39,962 nt of DNA from Gemmatimonadales bacterium (GTDB lineage Bacteria; Gemmatimonadota; Gemmatimonadetes; Gemmatimonadales; GWC2-71-9): contig JAICWE010000029.1 of the NCBI GenBank assembly GCA_025934955.1, forward strand, positions 1 through 39,962, read 5' to 3'. Positions 19,825 to 28,705 of the stretch are shown in pieces. The notes beneath the pieces are model-generated. The model saw only the letters and a list, made by a program, of their open reading frames with translations. It was not told the DNA's origin and searched no databases. The position numbers were made by a program, and so were the translations under genes. Each line of letters opens with the position of its first letter. The stretch's first letter is position 1.

Positions 19825-20438
19825 GGCCGCCACTCGGCGAATGCGGCGAGCAGGCCGATCCCCGCCTGCTGCGACTTCTCCGGGTGAAACTGCGCGCCGG
19901 CGACGTTGCCGCGCGCGATCAGCGTCGGAAAGCGGCCGCCGTACTCGCCCTCGAGCAGCACGTCGCGCTCGGGGACGCCGGCGGGGTGATAGCTGTGCAC
20001 GTGGTAGAAGTAGAGCGGCCCGTCACCCGCGCGCGCGAGCAGCGGGTGTCGCTTCCCCGCCGCCGTCGGCTCGACCCGCGCCCAGCCGACGTGCGGCACC
20101 GGCAGCTCGGTGTCGAAGCGCCGCACCTCGCCCTCCAGCAGGCCGAGCCCGCGCGCAGCCGGCGCTTCCTCGCTCTCACCGAAGCAGAGCTGAAGGCCGA
20201 GACAGATGCCCATCACCGGCCGCCCGTCCGCCGCGACCGCGCGCACCGCGTCGCCCAGTCCCGTCGCGGCGAGCGTGCGGGCCGCCCGGCCGAAGTTGCC
20301 GACGCCCGGCAGCAGCACGCGCCCGGCGCGGCGCACCACGTCGGGATCGGCCGTCAGCGTGGCGGGATGGCCCGCCGCCTCCAGCGCCCGCACCACACTC
20401 CGCACGTTGTTCACCCCGTAGTCCACCACCGCGATCAC
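19821..20438 (-). CDS. hisH: Imidazole glycerol phosphate synthase amidotransferase subunit HisH
   Basis: A 205-residue class I glutamine amidotransferase that hydrolyses glutamine and channels ammonia to HisF. The triad is complete: Cys79 in the GICLG elbow, and His185 and Glu187 in QFHPEKS. The oxyanion-loop motif LPGVGNF and the HisH-typical YFYHVHSY are present. It starts at a GTG overlapping the hisB stop (GTGA, 20435-20438), and its own stop overlaps the Nudix gene in the same way. Confidence 0.96.
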   Translation of the reverse strand: MIAVVDYGVNNVRSVVRALEAAGHPATLTADPDVVRRAGRVLLPGVGNFGRAARTLAATGLGDAVRAVAADGRPVMGICLGLQLCFGESEEAPAARGLGLLEGEVRRFDTELPVPHVGWARVEPTAAGKRHPLLARAGDGPLYFYHVHSYHPAGVPERDVLLEGEYGGRFPTLIARGNVAGAQFHPEKSQQAGIGLLAAFAEWRP

Positions 20439-21025
20439 AGCACGCCTTTCGTGGACGGCACGCCGCGCACCCGGGGGTCCACCATCGTCGCCGCGTCGAG
20501 CGCGCGGGCGAACGCCTTGAACGCCGCCTCCACGATGTGGTGCGGGTTATCGCCGCGGATCAGGTCCAGGTGGACCGTGAGGCCGGCGTTGAGCGCCACC
20601 GCGCGGAAGAACTCGGGGGTGAGGAACACGTCGTAGTCGCCCAGCATCTGCCACTTGGCGATGTCGATGTGATACGAGAGGTACGGCCGCCCCGACACGT
20701 CCACCACCGCGCGCACCAGCGCCTCGTCCAGCGGCACCAGCGCGTCGGCGTAGCGGCGGATGCCGGCGCGGTCGCCTAACGCCGCCGCGACGGCCTGGCC
20801 CAGCGCGATGCCGGTGTCCTCGACGGTGTGGTGCCCGTCCACGTGCAGGTCGCCCGCGGCCTCGACGGTGAGGTCCAGCAGCGCGTGGCGGGCGAGCGCC
20901 TCCAGCATGTGGTCCAGGAAGCCGATCCCGGTGCGCACCGTCGCCTCGCCGGTCCCGTCGAGATCGACCCGCACGCGCAGGTCGGTCTCCCTGGTCTTCC
21001 GCTCCACCGTGCCGATGCGCGCCAT
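20435..21025 (-). CDS. hisB: Imidazoleglycerol-phosphate dehydratase HisB
   Basis: A 196-residue monofunctional dehydratase (no phosphatase fusion) catalysing the sixth step of histidine synthesis. The metal-binding signatures FLDHMLEALARH, DGHHTVED and the C-terminal NPHHIVEAAFKAFARAL are intact. The length is typical. The ATG at 21025 is six bases after the hisC stop. One copy of the dispersed GCGTTAGGC motif encodes an Ala-Leu-Gly in the middle of the gene (20774-20782). Confidence 0.97.
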   Translation of the reverse strand: MARIGTVERKTRETDLRVRVDLDGTGEATVRTGIGFLDHMLEALARHALLDLTVEAAGDLHVDGHHTVEDTGIALGQAVAAALGDRAGIRRYADALVPLDEALVRAVVDVSGRPYLSYHIDIAKWQMLGDYDVFLTPEFFRAVALNAGLTVHLDLIRGDNPHHIVEAAFKAFARALDAATMVDPRVRGVPSTKGVL

Positions 21026-21031
21026 GTCGCC

Positions 21032-22153
21032 TCAGCGTCCGCTGAGGATGGCGCCGACGGCCGCGACCACGGCGTCCATGTCGTCCGGCGTGCCGATGGT
21101 GATGCGGAGGCACTCGCGCAGCTCCGGCGCGCCGGAGAGGTCGCGCACCAGGATGCCGTGCTCATCCAGCAGCCGCTTGAACACCACGCCGGCGGGCAGC
21201 GCCTCGAACCGCACCAGCAGGAAGTTCGCGGCGCTCGGAAAGACGGTGAGCCCCGGAATCGCGGCGAGCCGCTCAGCGGTCCGGTCCCGGGTCTCGACCA
21301 CCGCGCCGATCCGCTCCACCCGCGTCTCCTCCTGCTCCAGCGCCGCCTCGGCCGCGACGAGCGTCACCAGGTTCACGTTGTACGGCAGCTTCGCCTTGGC
21401 GATCTCCCGCGCCACGGCCGGATGCGCCAGTGCATAGCCGAAGCGCAGCCCCGCCATGCCGAGCGCTTTCGAGAACGTGCGCAGCACCACGACGCGCGAC
21501 TCGGTCGCCAGCAGCGGAATCGCCGAGGGCCCACCGAAGTCCTGGTAGGCTTCGTCACACACCACCAGCGCGCCGGTCTCCTCCAGCACCCGCTCCACCG
21601 CGGCGTGCGGCAGCGCCGACCCGGTCGGGTTGTTGGGCGAGTTGAGCACCACCACCTTGGCCCGCTCCCGCCGCGCGGCGGCGATGAGCGTGTCCACGTC
21701 GTAGCGAAAGCCGGCGCCTAACGCCACCGGCACGTAGCGCCCGCCGAGCACGTGGGTAAGGAGGCGATAGAGCGAGAAGGTCGGCGACGGCGCCACCACC
21801 CGGTCGCCGGCGTCCAGCGCCACCGCCAGCGTCGCCTGGATCAGCTCGTTGGAGCCGTTGCCCGCCAGCACGCCGTCCGGCGTCCATGCGTGGTACTCGG
21901 CCAGCCGCGCGAGCAGCCGCTCGGGCGCGAACTCGGGGTAGCGCTGCCACGGCTGGGCGACCGCGCGCTCGAGAACCGCCCGCTTCAGCTCGGCCGGCAC
22001 GTCCCATGGGCTTTCGTTCTGGTTGAGCTTCCGCCTGGCGGCGGGCGCCGCGAGCGCGTACGCCGCCTGCGCGCGCACCGCCGGCTTGAGCAACGCCAGC
22101 GCGGCGGCGGGGTCGGCGAGATGCCGCTCGCGGGCGGCGTGCAGGGTGGTCAC
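21032..22153 (-). CDS. hisC: Histidinol-phosphate aminotransferase HisC
   Basis: A 373-residue PLP-dependent class I/II aminotransferase that converts imidazole acetol phosphate and glutamate to histidinol phosphate. The PLP lysine is Lys229 in RTFSKALGMAGLRFGY. NSPNNPTG, CDEAY and the N-terminal LNQNESPW are present. It starts at a GTG (22153). It is the first histidine gene of the minus-strand cluster, 20 bases after the stop of the receiver reading frame. It carries one copy of the GCGTTAGGC motif (21716-21724). Confidence 0.95.
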   Translation of the reverse strand: MTTLHAARERHLADPAAALALLKPAVRAQAAYALAAPAARRKLNQNESPWDVPAELKRAVLERAVAQPWQRYPEFAPERLLARLAEYHAWTPDGVLAGNGSNELIQATLAVALDAGDRVVAPSPTFSLYRLLTHVLGGRYVPVALGAGFRYDVDTLIAAARRERAKVVVLNSPNNPTGSALPHAAVERVLEETGALVVCDEAYQDFGGPSAIPLLATESRVVVLRTFSKALGMAGLRFGYALAHPAVAREIAKAKLPYNVNLVTLVAAEAALEQEETRVERIGAVVETRDRTAERLAAIPGLTVFPSAANFLLVRFEALPAGVVFKRLLDEHGILVRDLSGAPELRECLRITIGTPDDMDAVVAAVGAILSGR

Positions 22154-24360
22154 GGGTCCGTCGCGGGGCGGCTCAGCCGCGCCGGCGACGCGACAGCACC
22201 GCCTCGAGCCGGGCGCTGAGCGCCCGCGCGCGGAACGGCTTGGTCAGGAAATCGTCGGCGCCCAGCTCGAAGACGCGGACCTCGTTGTCCTCGTCGCCCT
22301 TTGCGGTGAGCACGATGACCGGAATCTTCGCGGTGAGCGGCTGCGCCCGCAGCTTGGCGAGTACGCCGTAGCCGTCGAGCCCGGGAAGGTTCAGGTCGAG
22401 CATGATGAGGTCCGGCGCGTGGCGGTCCACCTGGTCCAGCGCCTGCGCGCCATCGCGCGCCTCGGCGACGAGATAGCCCTCGCGCTCGAGCAGCTCCTTC
22501 ATCAGCCGCCGGAGCTGGTCTTCGTCTTCCACCAGCAGCACGGTGGCACCCTTGGTGCCCCGGCCGTTCCGCTCCACCGGCGCCTCGGCCTCGGGCTCCA
22601 GCAGCTCGAAGCTGATACCGACGTCCGTCGCCGCGTCCGCCTGCGGGCGCGGCCGCGGCAGGCGGACGGTGCCCCGCCTTCGCGTCGGTCGGGATGTCGG
22701 TGACGCGGAGCAGCTCCTCGATCGTGCTGCGGCCGTCGATCACGTGCCGGACCCCGCTCTCGAACAGCGAGCGCATGCCGTTGGCGCGCGCCGCCTCCGC
22801 GATCAGGTCGGCGGTGGCACCGCTCCCGATCAGCCGCTCCAGCTCCGCGTTCATCGTCAGCACCTCGACGATGCTGAACCGGCCGCGGTAGCCGGTCATG
22901 GTACACTCCGGGCAACCGACCGCGCGCATCAGTTTGGTGCCCTCGGGGATGAAGCGGCGGAGCCGGTCGGAGACGCGCTCGGTCGCCTCGGCGGCGCAGA
23001 CCGGACAGAGCCGCCGCATCAGCCGCTGGGCCACCACGCCCCGGAGCGCGCTCGCGATCTTGTACGCTTCGGTGCCCATGTCCACCAGGCGGGTGACGGC
23101 GTTAGGCGCGTCGTTGGTGTGGAGCGTCGAAAGCACCAGGTGACCGGTGAGCGACGCCTGCAGCGCGATCTGCGCCGTCTCCTGGTCGCGAATCTCGCCC
23201 ACCAGCACCACGTCGGGGTCCTGCCGCAGGATGGACCGCAGCGCCGCGGCGAACGTCAGCCCCGCCTTCTCGTGCACCTGCACCTGCACGATGTTCTCGC
23301 CCAGCCGGTACTCGACCGGATCCTCCACCGTCACGATGTTGACGCCCTCGCTCTGGATCAGCCGCAGCGCGGAATAGAGCGTCGTCGTCTTCCCCGAACC
23401 GGTCGGGCCGGTGACGAGGAGAATGCCCTCCTTGTACGCCAGCAGATCGCTCACCAGCCGCTGCTCGTCCGGATAGAGGCCGAGCGCCTCCAGCGTGAGC
23501 ACGGTGGCGCGCTGGTTCAGGATCCGGATGACGACCTTCTCCCCCCCGGCCGACGGCAGCGTCGAGACGCGGAGGTCCACCGGCGCGCCGTTCACCGCCA
23601 CGCGCGCGCGGCCGTCCTGCGGCCGGCGCCGGTCGGCGATGTCCATCGCCGACATGATCTTGATCCGCGAGATGAGCGGAATCCCCGCGCTCCGCGGCAC
23701 CTTCATCACCTGGCGCAACACGCCGTCGATGCGGTAGCGCACCACGACGCCGCCCTCGACCGGCTCGATGTGGATGTCGCTCGCGCGGCTGGCGACGCCG
23801 TCCACCAGCATCATGTCCACCAGCCGGACGATCGGCGCGTCGCTCGCCTGCTCCGCGCCCGACTCCTCGTCCTCGTCCTCCTGCAGCTGGGTGACCTCGG
23901 CGTCGCTCTCGAGCCCGCCGAGCAGCTTGGCGACCGCATCTTCACCGCGGTAGAGCTCCTCCACCTTTTCCCGGATCCGCGCCGGCGACGCGAGCCCCAG
24001 GCGCACCTCTCGCCCGCTCGCGAACGCGAGCATCTTCTCGGCGTCGATGTCGAACGGATTGGCGGTGGCGACTTCGAGCGTCGAGTCGGTGAGGCAGATC
24101 GGCAGCACGTTGAAGCGCCGCACCAGACTCTCCGGCACCGACTCGCGCACCTGCGGATCGAGACGGGAGAGGTCGGCGATCGGCAGCCGGAAGCGCTTCG
24201 CCACCAGCTCGGCGATCTGCGCGTCGGTCGCGAGCCGGCGGACGACGAGCGTTTCCCACAGCGACACCGGCCCGCCCTCAGCCGCGCGCAGCCGCGCGAG
24301 CTCTTCGGGGGGCACCAACGACGCTACGGTGGCGGCCAGCCATTCGTCAGTAAACTGCAT
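22150..24360 (-). CDS. GspE/PilB-type secretion or pilus assembly ATPase (frame shifts near its end)
   Basis: Hexameric traffic ATPase of type II secretion or type IV pili. The N-terminal MshEN-like domain covers about residues 1-140. An acidic linker (EDEDEES) follows, then the ATPase core with Walker A GPTGSGKT (318-325), Asp box VTVEDPVEY, Walker B VVLVGEIRD (384-392), His box GHLVLSTLHT and a zinc tetracysteine (CPVC 452-455, CPEC 483-486). Homology ends around residue 563 (DIPTDAKAG). Beyond that the frame stays open to 22150 only as Arg/Ala/Gly-rich shadow, while the true continuation, a receiver domain, is in another frame. A one-base indel in the C-run at 22672-22675 explains this. 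No other pilus or secretion genes are present in the window. Confidence 0.8.
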   Translation of the reverse strand: MQFTDEWLAATVASLVPPEELARLRAAEGGPVSLWETLVVRRLATDAQIAELVAKRFRLPIADLSRLDPQVRESVPESLVRRFNVLPICLTDSTLEVATANPFDIDAEKMLAFASGREVRLGLASPARIREKVEELYRGEDAVAKLLGGLESDAEVTQLQEDEDEESGAEQASDAPIVRLVDMMLVDGVASRASDIHIEPVEGGVVVRYRIDGVLRQVMKVPRSAGIPLISRIKIMSAMDIADRRRPQDGRARVAVNGAPVDLRVSTLPSAGGEKVVIRILNQRATVLTLEALGLYPDEQRLVSDLLAYKEGILLVTGPTGSGKTTTLYSALRLIQSEGVNIVTVEDPVEYRLGENIVQVQVHEKAGLTFAAALRSILRQDPDVVLVGEIRDQETAQIALQASLTGHLVLSTLHTNDAPNAVTRLVDMGTEAYKIASALRGVVAQRLMRRLCPVCAAEATERVSDRLRRFIPEGTKLMRAVGCPECTMTGYRGRFSIVEVLTMNAELERLIGSGATADLIAEAARANGMRSLFESGVRHVIDGRSTIEELLRVTDIPTDAKAGHRPPAAAAPAGGRGDGRRYQLRAAGARGRGAGGAERPGHQGCHRAAGGRRRPAPAADEGAARARGLSRRRGARWRAGAGPGGPPRAGPHHARPEPSRARRLRRTRQAAGAAAHREDSGHRAHRKGRRGQRGPRLRAGRRRFPDQAVPRAGAQRPARGGAVASPARLSRPATDP
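22173..22577 (-). CDS. CheY-like receiver domain, probably the C-terminal end of the GspE-type ATPase
   Basis: A 134-residue frame encoding a complete receiver domain: acidic pair VEDED, phospho-acceptor Asp61 (LIMLDLNLPGLDGY), the Thr in IVLTAKG and Lys113 in LTKPF. The GTG given is only the first in-frame start codon of this stretch. Upstream in the same frame the coding continues sensibly (GISFELLEPEAEAPVERN), back to a C-run at 22672-22675, where it meets the ATPase frame. Removing one base of that run joins the two into one protein of about 728 residues. I therefore think this is the C-terminal domain of the ATPase separated by a one-base indel. A free-standing regulator is the alternative. 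Confidence 0.75.
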   Translation of the reverse strand: MERNGRGTKGATVLLVEDEDQLRRLMKELLEREGYLVAEARDGAQALDQVDRHAPDLIMLDLNLPGLDGYGVLAKLRAQPLTAKIPVIVLTAKGDEDNEVRVFELGADDFLTKPFRARALSARLEAVLSRRRRG

Positions 24361-24438
24361 GGGATGTCGGCGTGAGGGTGTGAAGGTCCTGACAACGCTG
24401 AAAGATATAGGAAAGGGCGGGAGCGGGGTACACCACAG

Positions 24439-26487
24439 CTAGAGAATCCCCCACCAGGCCCGGCCGACGTCCACCGACACGCCGATCCGCCCGTCCCGGA
24501 GGCCGACGCCGGCCTCGAGCCGCACCAGGTGCATCAGCCACTCGAGCGCCACGCCCGCCACCGGCCGCACGCCGTCCGACGCGGTCCACGGCACCGCGGT
24601 CGGCGGACGGTCGGCCCAGCCCGCGGCGACGAACGGCGCCACCGTCGCGCGATGTCCGGTGCTCGCGAAGCTGCCGAACGAGATCGCCGGCACCGGCACC
24701 TCGAGGCGCCACTCCAGGTGCGCCAGCGCCATTCGGCGCCCGCCGTAGGCGCGAAACGGCTCGCCCGGCAGCGTGCCGCGCCCGCCGATCGCGAATGTCC
24801 GCCACGCCGGCACGCCGCCGCTCGCCCAGCCGCCCGCCAGCTCGGCGAAGAGCTGGCCCGGTCCCGCGTCGGCGCGCCACGAGGCGTCACCCGCGACGCG
24901 GAGATACTCGGCCGGCCCGGTGCCGCCCTCCAGCGCGACGCTCCCCTCCAGCTCGTGCGCCAGCCCGAAGCCGCCGCTCCCGCGGGTAAGCACCAGGCGG
25001 GCGACGCCGTACGTTCCGCCGCCGAGCGCCGGGTTCGGCCGATAGCTGCCGGTGGCCGGCGTCGCCGTCGTCTCCACCGAGCGGCTCCGCTCGGCGCCGG
25101 CCTCGAGCGCGACGTCACTGCGGGGGCCCAGCCGCCGGCGGATCGTCGCAGTCGCGGCGTCGAGCAGGACGTAGTCGCCGTGATCGTCTCCCGCCTCCTG
25201 CGACGTGAGCGAGTTGAGCAGCGGACTGATCACCGGCCGGTCGGAGAAGTCGCGGATCCGCCGGCTCGCGTCGAGCGTCACGTCGAACCGCCCGGCGCCC
25301 GCGCTCGCCTCGAGCCCGCCGGTCACCCTCCCGTCCGACGTTCCGATGCCGAGCGACGGCCGGAACAGCAGCCGCCGCCGCGCCACGCCGAACGATCCCC
25401 CGATTCCGAACGCCAGCCCCTGCACCCGGTTCACGTGCACGACGTCACTCACCGAGCCGGCCCCGAAGCGGGTGGACGGCAGCCCGCTGAGGAGGTGCGC
25501 GCCGGCGATCCGCTCGACCTCGTTCCGCAGCCGGTCGAGCTCCTGCCGGTTGACCGGCGCCGCGACACCCGCCACGGCCTGCGTGAGCGACTGACGCCAG
25601 CCGCTGTCACCCGGCGTCGCGGCGACCAGACCGCCGATCGCCGGCCCGGCGAGCTCGGCGTCGGTGACCGGCGCGTTGAGCTGGTAGTCGCTGATCTCCC
25701 AGCGCCCGCGGATGATCCCCCGCGCCGGGAAGTCGAGCCACGTGCTGCGGCGGCGGATCTCGATCTCCTGCCGCCGCGGCAGCCAGTAGCGCTGCTCCCA
25801 GATCGCGTTCTCCAGCACGACGCTGATGTCCTCGAGATCGCGATCGAGGTACGCCGCCGGCGTGAAGCTGAAGCGGAACCGCACCAGCTCCGCCGTCGCG
25901 GCGCTGAGATACAGCGTGCCGACCACCCGCGGCCGGGTGAACTCCTTCGGGCGCACCTGCAGCGCGTACACCTTGAGCGCGCCGGCGCCGCTCTCGACCG
26001 AGGTCGAATCCTCCAGCGCGAAGTCGTAGAGATCGAGGCCCGACGGCGCGAGCGGGTGGATCACGTCGCGCACCTCGTCGCCTTCGCCGATGCGGATCCG
26101 GTCGCCGAAGTTGTTGGTCACGATGCCGAGGTGATCGCGGTGGTAGTTGATCCCGTACGGCAGGAACGCGCCGTCGCGCCAGCGGCCGATCACCTGCTTG
26201 CTCGTGCCCGGGGCGCGCCAGTACACTTCGACGTCCAGTTCATCAGCCTTCACCAGCCGGGGCGGCTCCCGCAGTCCCTCGCCCACCTGTGCCAGGAAGA
26301 AGACGAACCCGTGCGCCCGGGTCCGGTAGCTGTGCAGCGTCGTATCGCCCTGCGCCGAGAGCCGCCGCTCGATCCCCCGGCGCGCCAGCGCGATCGCGGC
26401 CGGCGCGTTCCATTGCTGGGCGCCGAGCGCGGCGGGCACGACGAGCAGCGCGAGGGACACGACGATTCGACGGGGGAGAGGGCGCAT
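24439..26487 (-). CDS. Predicted outer-membrane beta-barrel protein
   Basis: A 682-residue exported protein of no family I can name. A clear signal peptide (MRPLPRRIVVSLALLVVPAALGAQ) precedes an N-terminal globular part, about residues 25-330. That part includes a beta-rich stretch of the kind that precedes barrels in large outer-membrane proteins (VVGTLYLSAATAELVRFRFSF). From about residue 370 the chain is alternating amphipathic strands rich in Gly, Arg and aromatic residues, ending AWWGIL. The ATG at 26487 is one base from the divergent lipoprotein start. No Shine-Dalgarno sequence is visible. The barrel assignment is inference from pattern only. Confidence 0.7.
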   Translation of the reverse strand: MRPLPRRIVVSLALLVVPAALGAQQWNAPAAIALARRGIERRLSAQGDTTLHSYRTRAHGFVFFLAQVGEGLREPPRLVKADELDVEVYWRAPGTSKQVIGRWRDGAFLPYGINYHRDHLGIVTNNFGDRIRIGEGDEVRDVIHPLAPSGLDLYDFALEDSTSVESGAGALKVYALQVRPKEFTRPRVVGTLYLSAATAELVRFRFSFTPAAYLDRDLEDISVVLENAIWEQRYWLPRRQEIEIRRRSTWLDFPARGIIRGRWEISDYQLNAPVTDAELAGPAIGGLVAATPGDSGWRQSLTQAVAGVAAPVNRQELDRLRNEVERIAGAHLLSGLPSTRFGAGSVSDVVHVNRVQGLAFGIGGSFGVARRRLLFRPSLGIGTSDGRVTGGLEASAGAGRFDVTLDASRRIRDFSDRPVISPLLNSLTSQEAGDDHGDYVLLDAATATIRRRLGPRSDVALEAGAERSRSVETTATPATGSYRPNPALGGGTYGVARLVLTRGSGGFGLAHELEGSVALEGGTGPAEYLRVAGDASWRADAGPGQLFAELAGGWASGGVPAWRTFAIGGRGTLPGEPFRAYGGRRMALAHLEWRLEVPVPAISFGSFASTGHRATVAPFVAAGWADRPPTAVPWTASDGVRPVAGVALEWLMHLVRLEAGVGLRDGRIGVSVDVGRAWWGIL

Positions 26488-26488
26488 C

Positions 26489-27112
26489 GTGACGGCAATA
26501 TTCCGGCGGGCACCGATGGCGGCAAGCGCGAGCGGCGTCCTCATCGCCGCGCTCGCGGCCGCGCCCGCCGCCTGCTCGCGTCCGAGCCCCGCGACCGCGG
26601 TGGCGCCCGCGCCGCCCGCCGCCGCCGTGCAGCCGCCCCCGCCGATGCCGCTCGCGAAGGCGCTAGTGCTGGAGTCCGGCGGCACGCCGCCGGCCGACAC
26701 CTCCGTCACCTTCGCCGCCGGCCTCCAGCGCACCGTCATCATCCGGAACGGTCCGCCCGACAACACCGTCTTCGTCGAGGTCACCTTCCCGCCTAACGCC
26801 TTCCGCGCCGACAGCGGCACCCCGGCGACCGTGCGCATCCGTCCGCGCCCCGGCGTGTACGGCATCGATCTCGACACCGACCTCCCGCTCACCGGCGGCG
26901 CGCGGGTCGTCTTCAAGTACGCCCGCTACTTCGCGGCGCCCGCCGCCGCCCGTGCCCGCTACGGCGGCGACCCGGCCTACGAGCGCGCCCTCTGGATTGC
27001 GCGGCTGATTCCCGACGGCACGATCGCGTTCCTCGCCTCCACCCGGCCCGCCGCCGACAACCTACAGGCCGACGTGCCCGCAGCCGGCAGCTACGTCGTG
27101 GCCGCGCCATGA
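26489..27112 (+). CDS. Putative lipoprotein or secreted protein of unknown function
   Basis: A 207-residue protein. The N-terminus (FRRAP, hydrophobic ASGVLIAALAAAPAAC) resembles a lipoprotein signal, though Pro replaces the usual Leu at -3 before the Cys. A Pro/Ala-rich linker follows, then a beta-rich domain with VTFAAGLQRTVIIRNGPPDNTVFVEV and VRIRPRPGVYGIDLDTD. I recognise no family. The GTG at 26489 is chosen because GGGAGAGG lies about eight bases upstream and it supplies the positively charged n-region; an ATG at 26516 is the alternative. It is divergent from the outer-membrane protein and ten bases upstream of trpE. One GCCTAACGC copy encodes Pro-Asn-Ala (26791-26799). Confidence 0.7.
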   Translation: MTAIFRRAPMAASASGVLIAALAAAPAACSRPSPATAVAPAPPAAAVQPPPPMPLAKALVLESGGTPPADTSVTFAAGLQRTVIIRNGPPDNTVFVEVTFPPNAFRADSGTPATVRIRPRPGVYGIDLDTDLPLTGGARVVFKYARYFAAPAAARARYGGDPAYERALWIARLIPDGTIAFLASTRPAADNLQADVPAAGSYVVAAP

Positions 27113-27122
27113 CGCGGCAATC

Positions 27123-28622
27123 ATGATGAGCGATCGGTTCGACGCATTCCTCGCCCGCGCGGAGGCGGGGCCCGGCATCGTCCCGGTGACGCGACAGATC
27201 GTGCTCGACGGCGACACGCCGGTCACCGCCTTCGCCAAGCTGCATCGCGGGCGCTACGGCTTCCTGCTGGAGTCGCTCGAGGGCGGCGAGCGGTGGGCCC
27301 GCTACACCTTCCTTGCCACCGATCCGCGCGAGGTGTGGCGCTACCGCGGCCGCCGGGCCGAGCGCTGGACCCCGCGCGACGGATGGCAGCTCGTCGCCGA
27401 CGGCATCGCGCCGCTCGATCACCTCGCCGGCGAGATGCGCCGCCACGCGCCGGTGCACGTCGAGGGGCTGCCGCGGTTCACCGGCGGCGCCGTCGGCTTC
27501 ATCGGCTACGACGTCGTCCGCAGCATCGAGTCGCTCCCCGACGCGCCGCCGGACGATCGCGATCTCCCCGACGCGGTGCTGATGGTGACCGACACGCTGC
27601 TGGTGCTCGACAACGTCTTCAACCGCGCGACCGTCATCGCCAGCGTCGAGCTCGGCGGCGACCGCTCCCGCGCCACCCTCGAGCGCCGTTTCGCCGAGGC
27701 CGAGGCGCGCATTGACGACTGGCTCGGCCGGCTCGCCTGCCCCGCGCCGATGCCGCCGCTCACGCTGGAGCCGCTGCCGCGCCCGGTAACCACCACGGCG
27801 TACGCCGACGACGCATTCCGCGCCGGTGTGGCCCGCATCAAGGAGTACATCTCCGCCGGCGACACCTTCCAGACGGTGCTCTCCCGCCGCCTGGAGCTGC
27901 CCGCGCCCGATCCCTTCCTCACCTACCGGTATCTCCGCGCGCTGAACCCGGCGCCGTACCTCTACTTCCTCCACTGCGACGACATCCACGTCGTGGGCAG
28001 CTCGCCCGAGATCCTGGTGCGGGTGGAGGAGGGCGAGGTGACGCTCCGCCCCATCGCCGGCACCCGCCCCCGCGGCACCGATGCCGGGACCGACGCCGCC
28101 CTCGCCGCCGAGCTCGCCGCCGACCCGAAGGAGCGCGCCGAGCACCTGATGCTGGTGGATCTCGGCAGAAATGATGTCGGCCGCGTCGCCGAATTCGGCA
28201 CGGTGCGCTTGACCGCGTTCATGATCATCGAGCGCTACTCCCACGTCATGCACCTGGTGAGCGAAGTCCGCGGCCGCCTCCGCCCGGAGCTCGATGCGCT
28301 CGCCGCGCTCGCCGCCAGCTTCCCCGCCGGCACTGTGAGCGGCGCGCCGAAGGTGCGCGCGATGGAAATCATCGACGAGCTGGAGCCCACCCGCCGCGGC
28401 CCCTATGCCGGCGCCGTCGGCTACATCGGCTGGGGCGCCCGCACGCTCGACACCGCGATCGCCATCCGCACCTGCGTAATGAAGGGCGGCCGCGCCTGGG
28501 TCCAGGCCGGCGCAGGCATCGTGGCGGACTCAGACCCCATGTCCGAATGGAAGGAAACCGAAGCGAAAGCGGGAGCCGTCCTCGCCGCACTGGCGCTCGC
28601 GGCAAGACACCGCTCAGCCTAG
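27123..28622 (+). CDS. trpE: Anthranilate synthase component I TrpE
   Basis: A 499-residue chorismate-utilising enzyme that, with the glutaminase TrpG, makes anthranilate for tryptophan synthesis. The N-terminal lobe has the LLES tryptophan-feedback motif (GFLLESLEGG). The catalytic lobe has PIAGTRPRG, LVDLGRNDVGRV, FPAGTVSGAPKVRAMEIIDELE and the C-terminal VQAGAGIVADSDP. Full length. trpG and the rest of the pathway do not follow, so they must be elsewhere. Distinguishing it from PabB relies on the overall match, and TrpE is favoured by the LLES motif. Two ATGs (27123 and 27126) are adjacent. Confidence 0.93.
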   Translation: MMSDRFDAFLARAEAGPGIVPVTRQIVLDGDTPVTAFAKLHRGRYGFLLESLEGGERWARYTFLATDPREVWRYRGRRAERWTPRDGWQLVADGIAPLDHLAGEMRRHAPVHVEGLPRFTGGAVGFIGYDVVRSIESLPDAPPDDRDLPDAVLMVTDTLLVLDNVFNRATVIASVELGGDRSRATLERRFAEAEARIDDWLGRLACPAPMPPLTLEPLPRPVTTTAYADDAFRAGVARIKEYISAGDTFQTVLSRRLELPAPDPFLTYRYLRALNPAPYLYFLHCDDIHVVGSSPEILVRVEEGEVTLRPIAGTRPRGTDAGTDAALAAELAADPKERAEHLMLVDLGRNDVGRVAEFGTVRLTAFMIIERYSHVMHLVSEVRGRLRPELDALAALAASFPAGTVSGAPKVRAMEIIDELEPTRRGPYAGAVGYIGWGARTLDTAIAIRTCVMKGGRAWVQAGAGIVADSDPMSEWKETEAKAGAVLAALALAARHRSA

Positions 28623-28670
28623 CGCGAATCCTCCGGAGGCGGCGTCGCCGCGGGTGCTCGCGCCGGCGCA

Positions 28671-28699
28671 CTGAACTCCATCGTGAAGCGCCGTATATT
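28671..28699 (+). promoter_or_regulatory. Candidate promoter for the FHA-GAF-cyclase gene
   Basis: CTGAAC at 28671-28676, a 17-base spacer and TATATT at 28694-28699 precede the ATG at 28706 by six bases. The -10 box is good and the -35 weak. The position predicts a leaderless transcript, matching the absence of a Shine-Dalgarno sequence. Confidence 0.5.
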
Positions 28700-28705
28700 C
28701 TGCGC

